In this document: positions 6,943 to 14,285 of the stretch, piece by piece
How positions within the stretch are numbered: position 1 is the first letter of the stretch
Layout: each line of letters opens with the position of its first letter
Assembly: GCA_017454075.1 (NCBI GenBank)
Contig: JAFTDQ010000063.1
Coordinates: 1-14,851 of the forward strand
Direction: 5' to 3'
DNA: 14,851 bases
Origin: Clostridia bacterium
GTDB taxonomy: Bacteria > Bacillota_A > Clostridia > Oscillospirales > CAG-272
Made by a program: the position numbers and the translations under genes
The notes under the pieces: model-generated
Told to the model about the DNA's origin: nothing
Databases searched by the model: none
What the model saw: the letters and a program-made list of their open reading frames with translations, nothing else

Positions 6943-7878
6943 GTGCCCTGGATCATCGCGGCGGTTTCGCTTCTCGTCCTGACGCTTGGCGTTTCGCTCG
7001 CCGTTTATTTCGCCGCGTTCTATAATAAAAACGACGCGGACGTGACGTACAGGGTGCTTACCGGTGAGGGCTACGATGTTTTTCACGACGAGATGATCTC
7101 TCTCATAGATTCTGCGGTCAGGATCCCGTACGAAGAGGTCTTTGCGGCGTCATACGACGGGCTGCGGCTTTTCGGAAGGATATATATGCAGAAAGAGGGC
7201 GCTCCGTTTCACATTCAGTTCAACGGATACAAGGGCAACGGGGTAAGGGATTTCAGCGGAGGGCTGCACCTCGCCCTGTCGCTCGGGGAAAACGTCCTGC
7301 TCGTCGACCAGAGGGCGCACGGAAGGTCGGAGGGACACACGATCTCGTTCGGGATAAGAGAGCGCCGCGACGTCCTGACGTGGATAAACTTCATCCTTGA
7401 AAAGTACGGCGAAAAAACCGATATTTATCTCGAGGGCGTCTCGATGGGCGCGGCGACCGTACTCATGGCATGCGACCTGCCTCTGCCGGACAACGTCCGC
7501 GGGATCGTCGCCGACTGTCCGTTCTCATCCCCTTTCGGAATAGTCAGAAAGGTCGGCCGGGAGATGACGCGGCTCGACTACGTTACCTTCCCTTTCATTT
7601 TTCTCGGCGCCCTTGTCTTCGGACGCTTCAATATTCTCTCATCCGACGCCGTGAGGTCGGTCAGAAACGCGAAAAAGCCCGTTCTTCTGATCCACGGGAC
7701 CGCCGACCGGTTCGTGCCCATACGGATGAGCCGTGAGATCAGGGCGGCGAACCCGGATCTCATTACCTTCATCGAGGTCGAAGGCGCTCCGCACGGTCTG
7801 TCTCTGCTGAAAGACCGCGAGGGCTACCGCCGGGCATTCACGGAGTTTATCGAAAAGATCAGATCGGGGGAAACGTAG
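6943..7878 (+). CDS. Membrane-anchored alpha/beta hydrolase
   Basis: 311 aa. The GTG start at 6943 has GGAGAG (6931-6936) at good spacing and lies 2 nt after rpe. Residues 3-27 form one hydrophobic helix followed by polar residues, so the catalytic domain probably sits outside, tethered to the membrane. The catalytic triad is visible: nucleophile S167 in GVSMGA, D255 in HGTADRFVP, H284 in GAPHGLS. The oxyanion-side motif is around DQRAHGRSEG. This is the serine aminopeptidase/BEM46-like lipase-peptidase group, usually annotated only as alpha/beta hydrolase; the substrate is unknown. It is the last gene of the operon and is followed by a terminator. Confidence 0.85.
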   Translation: MPWIIAAVSLLVLTLGVSLAVYFAAFYNKNDADVTYRVLTGEGYDVFHDEMISLIDSAVRIPYEEVFAASYDGLRLFGRIYMQKEGAPFHIQFNGYKGNGVRDFSGGLHLALSLGENVLLVDQRAHGRSEGHTISFGIRERRDVLTWINFILEKYGEKTDIYLEGVSMGAATVLMACDLPLPDNVRGIVADCPFSSPFGIVRKVGREMTRLDYVTFPFIFLGALVFGRFNILSSDAVRSVRNAKKPVLLIHGTADRFVPIRMSREIRAANPDLITFIEVEGAPHGLSLLKDREGYRRAFTEFIEKIRSGET

Positions 7879-7900
7879 ATACCCAAACAAATTGAAGGTC

Positions 7901-7926
7901 AAAACCCGCCGTTTCCGGCGGGTTTT
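7901..7926. terminator. Rho-independent terminator, probably bidirectional
   Basis: The stem AAAACCCGCC (7901-7910) pairs with GGCGGGTTTT (7917-7926) around the loop GTTTCC. U-rich arms exist on both strands, so it can end the recG operon from the left and the minus-strand lipoprotein transcript from the right. Confidence 0.88.
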
Positions 7927-7942
7927 GTGAGCTTATTCGCTT

Positions 7943-8017
7943 TTATACCTTCGGCGGGCGGGCGCGGAACCGAGCGAGCTCCTCGGTCGTCTCTTTGCAT
8001 TTCAGCGCCTCGTCGAT
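7943..8017 (-). pseudogene. Remnant of a second trpB 3' end with 35-codon deletion
   Basis: Read on the minus strand this is 24 codons plus a stop, ending FRARPPKV. It matches the C-terminus of the intact trpB in this window. Positions 7988-8017 correspond to 12993-13022 (IDEALKCKET against IDEAMKCKET). Positions 7946-7987 correspond to 12846-12887 (TEELARFRARPPKV against DEELAQFRARLPKV). In total 20 of 24 residues are identical. The intervening 105 nt of trpB (12888-12992) are missing exactly in frame. Upstream of 8017 the match stops abruptly and the lipoprotein gene begins within 35 nt. It is too short to be functional; it is best read as a fossil of a former trpB paralogue that lay here with the same orientation. 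Confidence 0.75.
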
Positions 8018-8049
8018 CGATATTACGTTCAATTTGTTTCCGTCGTGTA

Positions 8050-8526
8050 TTAGTTTGCGTTTGTCTCAGGAACTTTGTTTTTCCAATCTGCGTTTTTAGC
8101 TATGTCAAACAGCTTTTTTGCCTGTTCTTCAGTTATAAAATCTTCTTCGTTCTCTCTCGTCAACCTGATTAACTCATCGTTGTTTGTGTCATATCTTAAA
8201 AAAAGCGATGAACTAGCGGTCTCGAACGTGTACCCGAACAGTTTGAATCCCGAGATAACGTACATGTTCGTGAAACCAATCCCGTAAACAAAGCCGTCGA
8301 TGCTCGCTATCCACACTACTCTATCTGGGTCAACATTCAAGCGATTCTTGATTTCTTTCTGGTCAACCGGAGCATCTAATAATGATCGTACAGCGCGGCT
8401 TATGAAAACCGTGTTTTCATCCGGTTCTTGTCCGGTTGATGAAGGATTTGTCCTGCCAATCATACACCCGTTAAGTATCGCAAGAACCAGAACAATTGAA
8501 GCCAAAATGATAGTGATCCTTTTCAT
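8050..8526 (-). CDS. Putative small lipoprotein, unknown function
   Basis: 158 aa and not recognised. Start ATG 8526 is chosen over upstream in-frame ATGs because AAAGGAA lies about 7-8 nt before it and the signal peptide starts here. The signal is MKR, then a hydrophobic core, then lipobox L-N-G-C with lipidated C21, consistent with a surface lipoprotein of a Gram-positive. The mature part is about 137 residues: a Ser/Thr/Pro linker, a central hydrophobic beta-like stretch (VWIASIDGFVYGIGFTN), and a charged helical C-terminus. Base composition is clearly more AT-rich than the operon to the left. A promoter lies at 8675-8704. It could be a recently acquired or fast-evolving gene. Confidence 0.65.
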   Translation of the reverse strand: MKRITIILASIVLVLAILNGCMIGRTNPSSTGQEPDENTVFISRAVRSLLDAPVDQKEIKNRLNVDPDRVVWIASIDGFVYGIGFTNMYVISGFKLFGYTFETASSSLFLRYDTNNDELIRLTRENEEDFITEEQAKKLFDIAKNADWKNKVPETNAN

Positions 8527-8611
8527 TTCATCTTTCCTTTCAAAATTACGCATTATAGTATGGTATCGTCGATGTTTTACTGAGCGCGCTGTTAAAACTC
8601 GTTCCGTTGCC

Positions 8612-8635
8612 AAGATAAGTATAAATCGTTATCTT
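8612..8635. repeat. Inverted repeat in the lipoprotein leader
   Basis: AAGATAA (8612-8618) and TTATCTT (8629-8635) form a perfect 7-bp inverted repeat with a 10-bp gap. It lies just downstream of the predicted start of transcription for the lipoprotein gene. It could be an operator or a weak RNA hairpin. Confidence 0.35.
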
Positions 8636-8674
8636 ATTCTTGACTTTGACCGGATTGATCCATAAACTACTAGT

Positions 8675-8704
8675 ATGATATCACACGACGCAGGGATATG
8701 TCAA
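8675..8704 (-). promoter_or_regulatory. Promoter P1 for the lipoprotein gene
   Basis: Minus strand: -35 TTGACA (8704-8699), spacer 18 bp, -10 TATCAT (8680-8675) with an extended TGA just before it. The leader would be about 140 nt. Its sequence is closely related to promoter P2 at 8931-8959. A lone TATAAT (8557-8552, minus) nearer the gene lacks a -35. Confidence 0.6.
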
Positions 8705-8775
8705 GACAGAAGGCCAAAATCCGACAGACCTTTTTAAAAAAATTATGTGGTTTCCAACAAAAAGAGCGATGGTCG

Positions 8776-8886
8776 TCACAAAGGAGGATATTTTTGCCAA
8801 AATAAGACCCGGCGGCATAAAACCCGGTCGATGCCGGCATCGTTAGTTTTACCGAATAAACAGCGGTATCTGTGATACATTTCCAT
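8776..8886 (-). CDS. Doubtful 36-aa ORF
   Basis: Starts at ATG 8886 (or ATG 8880) just after AAGGAG and ends with TGA at 8776. It encodes 36 residues rich in Arg, Tyr and Cys (ends WQKYPPL). Support: a ribosome binding site and promoter P2 45-75 nt upstream. Against: tiny size, unusual composition and an internal 14-bp palindrome (8829-8842). It may equally be a small RNA or the decayed 5' end of a lost gene. Confidence 0.25.
   Translation of the reverse strand: MEMYHRYRCLFGKTNDAGIDRVLCRRVLFWQKYPPL
8829..8842. repeat. 14-bp perfect palindrome
   Basis: CGATGCCGGCATCG is fully self-complementary. Its core ATGCCGGCAT also forms the centre of the 18-bp palindrome at 14785-14802 in the right-end repeat. 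It may be a shared protein-binding site or a repeat relic. Confidence 0.4.
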
Positions 8887-8930
8887 AACGCTCCTTATTT
8901 GTCTTTCCGGAATCCCCGTTCTCGGCTTGT

Positions 8931-8959
8931 ATTTTATCACACGTCGCCGGGCATGTCAG
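8931..8959 (-). promoter_or_regulatory. Promoter P2, paralogous to P1
   Basis: Minus strand: -35 CTGACA (8959-8954), spacer 17 bp, -10 TAAAAT (8936-8931), with an extended TGA before the -10. Over about 34 bp it shares 27 positions with P1, including an unbroken CGTGTGATA block. It diverges from promoter P3 of the regulator gene, with only about 30 bp between their -35 boxes. Confidence 0.5.
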
Positions 8960-8989
8960 GGAAACGAAGAATCTGTTGCGTTTTGTACC

Positions 8990-9018
8990 TTGACAAAAGC
9001 CCGCACATATAATAAAAT
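8990..9018 (+). promoter_or_regulatory. Promoter P3 of the regulator/sensor cassette
   Basis: -35 TTGACA (8990-8995), spacer 17 bp, -10 TAAAAT (9013-9018). The expected start is near 9025, giving a short leader with AAGGAG at 9034-9039. A TATAAT at 9008-9013 overlaps but would leave only a 12-bp spacer. Confidence 0.75.
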
Positions 9019-9046
9019 TTCTCTGTAAGAATTAAGGAGATACCCC

Positions 9047-9499
9047 GTGGACGTAGGAAAAATCATATCCGAGCTTCGGACCGCGAGAAAAATGTCCCAG
9101 CAAACCCTTGCCGATCTGCTTTATGTTTCAAGGGAACTTGTTTCGAAATGGGAGACCGGAAAGCGCCGGCCGGATTATCACATGATCGAAAACATATCCG
9201 AGGTTTTCGGAATCCCGGTCAGCCGGATAATAGACACGAACGATGTCCTGTTTGATGAACTTTCCGAGTGCGTTCCGGCACGGTCTGAAATTACGCCGGA
9301 AGACCTTGCGCCGATCGTAAACGATTTTTTGAAGGGACTTGACGTAAACGAGTCATCATTATTTATTGAACGGTACTATTTTCTCAGAAACGTGACGGAG
9401 ATTTCCCTTATATCCGGAAAAAAAGAAAACTATATCAGAGCTGTTCTTTCTCGGACAAGACACAAATTAAAAAAATACGTAAAGGAGCACCTATTATGA
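9047..9499 (+). CDS. XRE helix-turn-helix / sigma region-4-like regulator
   Basis: 150 aa with a GTG start 7 nt after AAGGAG (9034-9039). Residues about 4-62 are a Cro/C1-type helix-turn-helix (TARKMSQQTLADLLYVSREL, recognition helix VSRELVSKWETGK). Residues about 75-95 are a linker. Residues about 98-150 resemble sigma-70 region 4: ESSLFIERYYFL, a turn, then NYIRAVLSRTRHKLKKYVKEHL. No region-2 domain is present, so it is not a classical ECF sigma factor. It could act as a repressor/activator, or through sigma-4-like contact with the -35 element or polymerase. The stop overlaps the next start as ATGA. That partner looks like a membrane anti-sigma, so the regulator's activity is probably held or released at the membrane (inference). 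Confidence 0.75.
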   Translation: MDVGKIISELRTARKMSQQTLADLLYVSRELVSKWETGKRRPDYHMIENISEVFGIPVSRIIDTNDVLFDELSECVPARSEITPEDLAPIVNDFLKGLDVNESSLFIERYYFLRNVTEISLISGKKENYIRAVLSRTRHKLKKYVKEHLL

Positions 9500-12400
9500 A
9501 AGGAAAGAACGTGTTTGACGCCCTCGCCAGGCTGGACGACAATCTGATAGACGGCATTATCTCAAATCGTAATGAAATAAATGCTCAGGGAAATAAAGCC
9601 GCAACGTCGGCCGGAAAAGCCCCGGGTAAAAAACCCGGCAAGGCATGGTGGATAATCGCCGTCGCAGCCGTCCTCGTCATCGCGGCGGTTTCCGCATCTC
9701 TGCCAGCCTTTTATAGAAACCCGGGTATCCCCGCCGTGACGTCAATTGCGGATCCAAACGATCAAGGACAGATTCTTCCACCTTGGAAGACAGGAGAGCT
9801 TCGTCTGACGGCAATGGTTTACCGGAACACACCGGAGACATCAATGACGTCTTCGACCGGATCACAGGCGAGATTTCGTCTCCTTTCGGCAGGCTTGGAA
9901 AATCAAGGCACGGCAACCGTCCCTGCAACCGATGAACCGGAGATGCCGGACGCACCTGAAACGGACGATGCCGAAACGCTTGATCCGGTGGTTTCCGAGG
10001 CGCAGCCCGAAGAACCAATCAATCCCGCGGAAACCGTGACGGTTTCCATCTCTCCAAACACAAAGGTCTCGGCTTATTCCGGCACAGATTTGATACGAAT
10101 AAAAATGCTTGAAGGAGAGCACGCTGACTGTGACAGCGTCTGGTACGACGTTATTAATGACTGTATTGTCTGCCTCTCGTGCCGGATACGTGAAGCGATC
10201 AAAGCAACTCCGGAATACATCGACTCCTGCATTCGCCTCATGATAGAGAGCGGTATGATACCTGAAGAAGCCCTGTTTGCAGGCGATACAGAGGGGATTT
10301 ATGTGTCCTTTTACGAACTTCTTGACAATGAAAACGCATACAAGTGCTTCAAATCCGGAAAAAAGCCGACTATCAGCTCGCTCGGCCTGTCCGGAACAGA
10401 AGCAGATTCGGAACTGACGAGGGACGTTTTATCAAGATATGAATATCCGTCAGTCTGCGTCGTTGAATACGGTACTGATCCGGGAAAATGTCTCTTCACC
10501 CTGACAAACGCCGACAAATCGCTTTCTTACGGCTCTTATATCCTGGAATTTGAAACCGGCAAACTGACGGCGCTTGACGGAAATCACGCCGGCGACCCGC
10601 GCTGGTCATACAATGGAATTTATTATTCTTCAAATAAACCTTCGGCAAATCTTGCCCTAGCTTCAGAGATCCTGATAAGCGAAGATTATTCCCGGATTGT
10701 TGCGGAGGTCCCATATTATGTCTGGGTATTAAACTATGACCGGGAAACCAACATTTACGCTCCTTCATATGCCTCATCCACGATAATGGTTTATTCCGTC
10801 GGAAAGGAACCCCGCTCTCTCCTTGAATCGTACGATTTCACCAGCACGTCCGCTCCTTCCCCTTCCGGCGGACTTGCCGAAAGGAACGGAGTAATATCCT
10901 TTGCCGTATCGAACGGAAACTACGGTTTTTCGGTAAACGGAGGAGAGGTATTCTTTCTCCGCGGCGAACGTCTGATGCTCACAAAGACGTTGGACGGAAC
11001 GCCCTCCGTTTTTATGAGAACCGACGGAAAGGTGAACGCCTACCGTTTGTCAGCCGACGGCGCTGTTGAGATGAGCGAAGCCAAAATATCCGATAATTTT
11101 TCAGTATTTGATCGAAGCGTCCTTGTCGGAGGAGTATATATCGACCTTACAACAGGATCCGAGACAAGGATAGCGCCCGATCCGATCGTGAGCGTGGTTT
11201 CAAGAAACGGCAGATACGCATATATGTACCTCGGAAACGGCGGCATCAGCTGCTTTGATCTTTTAAGCGGCGACTCCGGATTCATTCCGATAGACGCCGA
11301 ATTTGAAAGACAGATAATGCGCGAACAGAACGTCAGGTTTTGCCTTTTTCTGAGCGGAAACGATAAAGAACTGCTGCTCGCCTATTTCAAAGACGGTCAG
11401 CTGACCTTTGATCGGGCAGCGTATCTCAGCGCATGTTCGGACCGCGATAAATATATGTTCATTTCAATCGGCGACAGCAGACAGGCGGTCTCGAGTTTCA
11501 ATCACAACCTTGCTTCCGTGATATCTTTTTTCCGTCTTGAAGGACAGTCAATCACAATTACCGGCACAAAGGAATTTCAGGCGATAGGAAGATTTTTTGC
11601 AGCGAAAATCCTTGACAAGTTGCTGACGCCAGAAATGACGCAGGCGCACAACTTTGAGATTAGCAAAAAGCTGTCGGACCCTGTTTTTCTTGCCGATGTC
11701 GCAGAAGCGATAATTCCGTATATGGATTACAGCGGGAACGTTGCCCGAGTAGCTCCGGCAACTTTAAGAGATCTTATGAACGGAACGGCAATCGGCAATT
11801 TTGACGATCGCTTCAACACGATCGTTCCCTTCTTTGACAGAGAAATGTATTTGAGTTTGGAAACCACAGATACAGCAGAAACAGCAAAGCGTAAAATCGC
11901 CCGTATGATTGCAAACAACGTCACCCGTCTCGTTACGGGATATCTGTCGCCGGACGATGATATGCGCGATACCGACCTGCGGAACATAGAATACGCTAAA
12001 CAGTGGCGCCACTACGACTATTTGGAAGCGCTCTATGTAGACCTCGATCTGCTGGATTCGTTTTATTCTGCTTTCAACAAAGATCTCGACACCGCGGCCG
12101 CGGAAAAATTGCGCACCGGTCTCATAGAGCTTATAATTCCGCTTCTTCCGGAACCGCATTCTTCGCGCGACGGTTCTACATATGGGCTGTACCGCCGGGA
12201 GCTTATTCAAATATATAATGCTTTATGGGACAGAATTTTCAGTTTTGCCGTTAATGACGCCTCATATCCCGAATTCCTTACATCGGGCGACTTTCTCGAT
12301 CACCCATACGTAAAAGATTATTACGTGGGCCGGTCTAACGTCCTCTACGGTGTTGTTTCGCTCGAGTATCAACGCGAGGTGGATCTCTTCTTGCTTAAAT

Positions 12401-12684
12401 CGCTGCTTTCTGAGCTGAGTTTCGAAAAAACAGACGTCACCATGCTTTGCGAGGCAGTGATTGAAATCAATGAAATCCCGCTTCTTTCCGCGGGTCGCGA
12501 CAACGATGGAAACATATATATGACGTCATTCGGATACACCGCGCGTTTGACAGAAGAGCAGCTTGAGCGTTTTATCAATCTCTGTTCAACAGGAAAAAGG
12601 CCCGATTTTGAAGAAAATACAACGTATTATCTATACCGTCAGATGAAGCGCGAAAGAACAAAAGCAGATACGGAAAACGGCTAA
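9496..12684 (+). CDS. Large membrane sensor with anti-sigma-like N-terminus
   Basis: 1062 aa, unknown function. AAGGAG (9482-9487) precedes the coupled ATG. Residues 1-49 are cytoplasmic; FDALARLDDNLIDGII resembles the start of clostridial anti-sigma-like proteins encoded beside sigma-type genes. Residues 50-73 form one membrane helix (AWWIIAVAAVLVIAAVSA). The rest is predicted outside. About 75-190 is a low-complexity Pro/Glu/Thr linker. About 190-330 carries a cysteine cluster (C212, C223, C226, C229, also C245). About 330-640 is beta-rich with repeated short Gly/Asn turns (SNGNYGFSVNGGEVFFLRGE), possibly propeller-like. About 660-1040 is alternating helical segments without recognisable enzyme motifs. 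I see no secretion, protease or binding motif that names its ligand. Composition is somewhat more AT-rich than the recG operon. A terminator follows 55 nt after the stop. Confidence 0.7.
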   Translation: MKGKNVFDALARLDDNLIDGIISNRNEINAQGNKAATSAGKAPGKKPGKAWWIIAVAAVLVIAAVSASLPAFYRNPGIPAVTSIADPNDQGQILPPWKTGELRLTAMVYRNTPETSMTSSTGSQARFRLLSAGLENQGTATVPATDEPEMPDAPETDDAETLDPVVSEAQPEEPINPAETVTVSISPNTKVSAYSGTDLIRIKMLEGEHADCDSVWYDVINDCIVCLSCRIREAIKATPEYIDSCIRLMIESGMIPEEALFAGDTEGIYVSFYELLDNENAYKCFKSGKKPTISSLGLSGTEADSELTRDVLSRYEYPSVCVVEYGTDPGKCLFTLTNADKSLSYGSYILEFETGKLTALDGNHAGDPRWSYNGIYYSSNKPSANLALASEILISEDYSRIVAEVPYYVWVLNYDRETNIYAPSYASSTIMVYSVGKEPRSLLESYDFTSTSAPSPSGGLAERNGVISFAVSNGNYGFSVNGGEVFFLRGERLMLTKTLDGTPSVFMRTDGKVNAYRLSADGAVEMSEAKISDNFSVFDRSVLVGGVYIDLTTGSETRIAPDPIVSVVSRNGRYAYMYLGNGGISCFDLLSGDSGFIPIDAEFERQIMREQNVRFCLFLSGNDKELLLAYFKDGQLTFDRAAYLSACSDRDKYMFISIGDSRQAVSSFNHNLASVISFFRLEGQSITITGTKEFQAIGRFFAAKILDKLLTPEMTQAHNFEISKKLSDPVFLADVAEAIIPYMDYSGNVARVAPATLRDLMNGTAIGNFDDRFNTIVPFFDREMYLSLETTDTAETAKRKIARMIANNVTRLVTGYLSPDDDMRDTDLRNIEYAKQWRHYDYLEALYVDLDLLDSFYSAFNKDLDTAAAEKLRTGLIELIIPLLPEPHSSRDGSTYGLYRRELIQIYNALWDRIFSFAVNDASYPEFLTSGDFLDHPYVKDYYVGRSNVLYGVVSLEYQREVDLFLLKSLLSELSFEKTDVTMLCEAVIEINEIPLLSAGRDNDGNIYMTSFGYTARLTEEQLERFINLCSTGKRPDFEENTTYYLYRQMKRERTKADTENG

Positions 12685-12739
12685 AACGGACCATTTCCGA
12701 TTTGAGTTAAATACCGTTAAACCGTATATAAGGCTTTAG

Positions 12740-12778
12740 AAATCCCGTTCGCCGGCGACACCGGAGGACGGGATTTTT
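12740..12778. terminator. Terminator between convergent genes
   Basis: The outer stem AAATCCCGT (12740-12748) pairs with ACGGGATTT (12768-12776), with an inner CCGG/CCGG dyad. It is followed by a T run on the plus strand. It lies between the 1062-aa gene and the convergent trpB, so it can serve both, more strongly in the plus direction. The remaining 12779-12842 shows no gene. Confidence 0.75.
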
Positions 12779-12842
12779 AGAAGCTTGATTTTTCTTTTGC
12801 CGATGGCCGGAGGCTTCGGTTTGCCGACGGATTTTAACTGTA

Positions 12843-14213
12843 TCAGACTTTCGGCAGGCGAGCGCGGAACTGAGCGAGCTCCTCGTCCGTCGGGATGTAG
12901 TCCGTCATCGTTCCGTTGTGGAACTGCTCGTACGCGACGAGATCGAAATATCCCGTTCCGGTGAGGCCGAAGACGATGGTCTTTTCCTCGCCGGTCTCTT
13001 TGCACTTCATTGCCTCGTCGATCGCCGCCTTTATGGCGTGAGAGCTTTCGGGCGCCGGGAGGATGCCCTCGACCCGGGCGAACTGCTCCGCCGCCTCGAA
13101 GACGTCGGTCTGCTTTGCAGAGGTCGCTTCCATGTACCCGTCGTCGTAAAGCTGCGAGAGGATCGAGCTCATCCCGTGATAGCGCAGGCCGCCCGCGTGG
13201 TTCGCCGACGGGATGAAATCGCTCCCGAGGGTGTACATCTTTGCAAGCGGGCACACCATTCCGGTGTCGCAGAAATCGTAGGCGAAGACGCCGCGGGTCA
13301 GACTCGGGCATGAAGCCGGCTCGACCGCGATTATCCTGTAATCCGCCTCGCCGCGGAGCTTTTCGCCCATGAACGGGGCGATAAGTCCGCCGAGGTTGGA
13401 GCCGCCTCCGGCGCATCCGATGATGACGTCCGGTTTGATGCCGTATTTGTCGAGCGCCGCCTTTGTCTCAAGCCCTATGACAGACTGATGCAGAAGGACC
13501 TGATTGAGGACGCTGCCGAGGACGTAGCGGTATCCCTCGCTCGTCACGGCGACCTCGACGGCCTCGGAGATCGCGCACCCGAGCGAGCCCGTCGTTCCGG
13601 GATGCTCGGCAAGGATCTTGCGTCCGACCTGCGTCTCGTTCGACGGCGACGGGGTGACCGACGCGCCGTAAACTCTCATGACCTCGCGGCGGAAGGGCTT
13701 CTGCTCATACGAGCATTTTACCATGAAGACCTTGCAGTCGAGTCCGAAGTATGAGCACGCCATGGAAAGCGCGGTGCCCCACTGACCCGCTCCGGTCTCG
13801 GTCGTCACGCCTTTGAGCCCCTGCTTTTTTGCGTAATACGCCTGAGCTATGGCAGAATTGAGCTTATGGCTCCCGCTCGGGTTGTTGCCCTCGAACTTAT
13901 AATAGATCTGCGCGGGGGTGCCGAGTTTTTCTTCGAGGCAGTAAGCTCTCACAAGAGGCGACGGACGGTACATCTTGTAAAAGCTTCTTATCTCCTCGGG
14001 GATCGGGATATAACGGTTGTCGTTGTCGAGCTCCTGGCTGACGAGCTCGGAGCAGAAGACTCCGCTCAGCTCCTCCGCCGTCATCGGCTTGCCGGTCCCG
14101 GGGTTGAGCAGCGGCGCCGGCTTGTTCTTCATGTCAGCGCGGACGTTGTACCATGCCGCCGGCATCTCGTTTTCGTTCAGGTAAATCTTGTAAGGGATGT
14201 TTTTGTCGGACAT
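12843..14213 (-). CDS. trpB: Tryptophan synthase beta chain, TrpB2 type
   Basis: 456 aa. A PLP enzyme joining indole and L-serine to make tryptophan. Length and sequence fit the TrpB2 class (about 430-460 aa), which often stands alone without TrpA; no trpA is seen here. The PLP lysine is K117 in NPSGSHKLNSA. The substrate loop is ETGAGQWGTA (about 139-148), and the phosphate-binding loop is GCAGGGSN (266-273). The start at 14213 is chosen over the in-frame ATG at 14252 because AGGAG lies about 10 nt upstream and the family begins near here; the upstream extension overlaps the leader region. Expression is governed by a tRNA-Trp T-box and a promoter with an embedded palindrome. A shortened relic of a second copy lies at 7943-8017. 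Confidence 0.93.
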   Translation of the reverse strand: MSDKNIPYKIYLNENEMPAAWYNVRADMKNKPAPLLNPGTGKPMTAEELSGVFCSELVSQELDNDNRYIPIPEEIRSFYKMYRPSPLVRAYCLEEKLGTPAQIYYKFEGNNPSGSHKLNSAIAQAYYAKKQGLKGVTTETGAGQWGTALSMACSYFGLDCKVFMVKCSYEQKPFRREVMRVYGASVTPSPSNETQVGRKILAEHPGTTGSLGCAISEAVEVAVTSEGYRYVLGSVLNQVLLHQSVIGLETKAALDKYGIKPDVIIGCAGGGSNLGGLIAPFMGEKLRGEADYRIIAVEPASCPSLTRGVFAYDFCDTGMVCPLAKMYTLGSDFIPSANHAGGLRYHGMSSILSQLYDDGYMEATSAKQTDVFEAAEQFARVEGILPAPESSHAIKAAIDEAMKCKETGEEKTIVFGLTGTGYFDLVAYEQFHNGTMTDYIPTDEELAQFRARLPKV

Positions 14214-14240
14214 TTTCTCATGTCTCCTTTCGAATATTCG

Positions 14241-14285
14241 GGGCAAAAACAAAAGCCTGCCCCTGGCTTTTCAGCCGGGACAGGC
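14241..14285 (-). terminator. T-box attenuator (conditional terminator)
   Basis: On the minus strand the stem begins GCCTG (14285) and closes with CAGGC (ending 14255), with an inner GGCT-GAAA-AGCC hairpin and TCCC/GGGG pairing. A T-rich run (TTTTGTTTTT) follows. The upstream half also holds the TCCCG needed by the antiterminator, so the two structures exclude each other. Confidence 0.85.

Noticed and set aside
8075..8665. Plus-strand frames opposite the lipoprotein gene
   Set aside because: No ribosome binding site; the minus-strand reading has a lipobox signal peptide, ribosome binding site and promoter.
8779..8812. AAGGAGG followed by a TTG as a plus-strand gene start
   Set aside because: The TTG frame stops after three codons. 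The purine run is simply the complement of CCTCCTT at the end of the minus-strand ORF.
9008..9013. TATAAT as the -10 of the regulator promoter
   Set aside because: Would leave only 12 bp to TTGACA; TAAAAT at 9013-9018 gives the proper 17 bp.
12736..13416. 226-aa minus-strand frame
   Set aside because: A different frame over the 3' half of the well-supported trpB; Arg-rich and without motifs.
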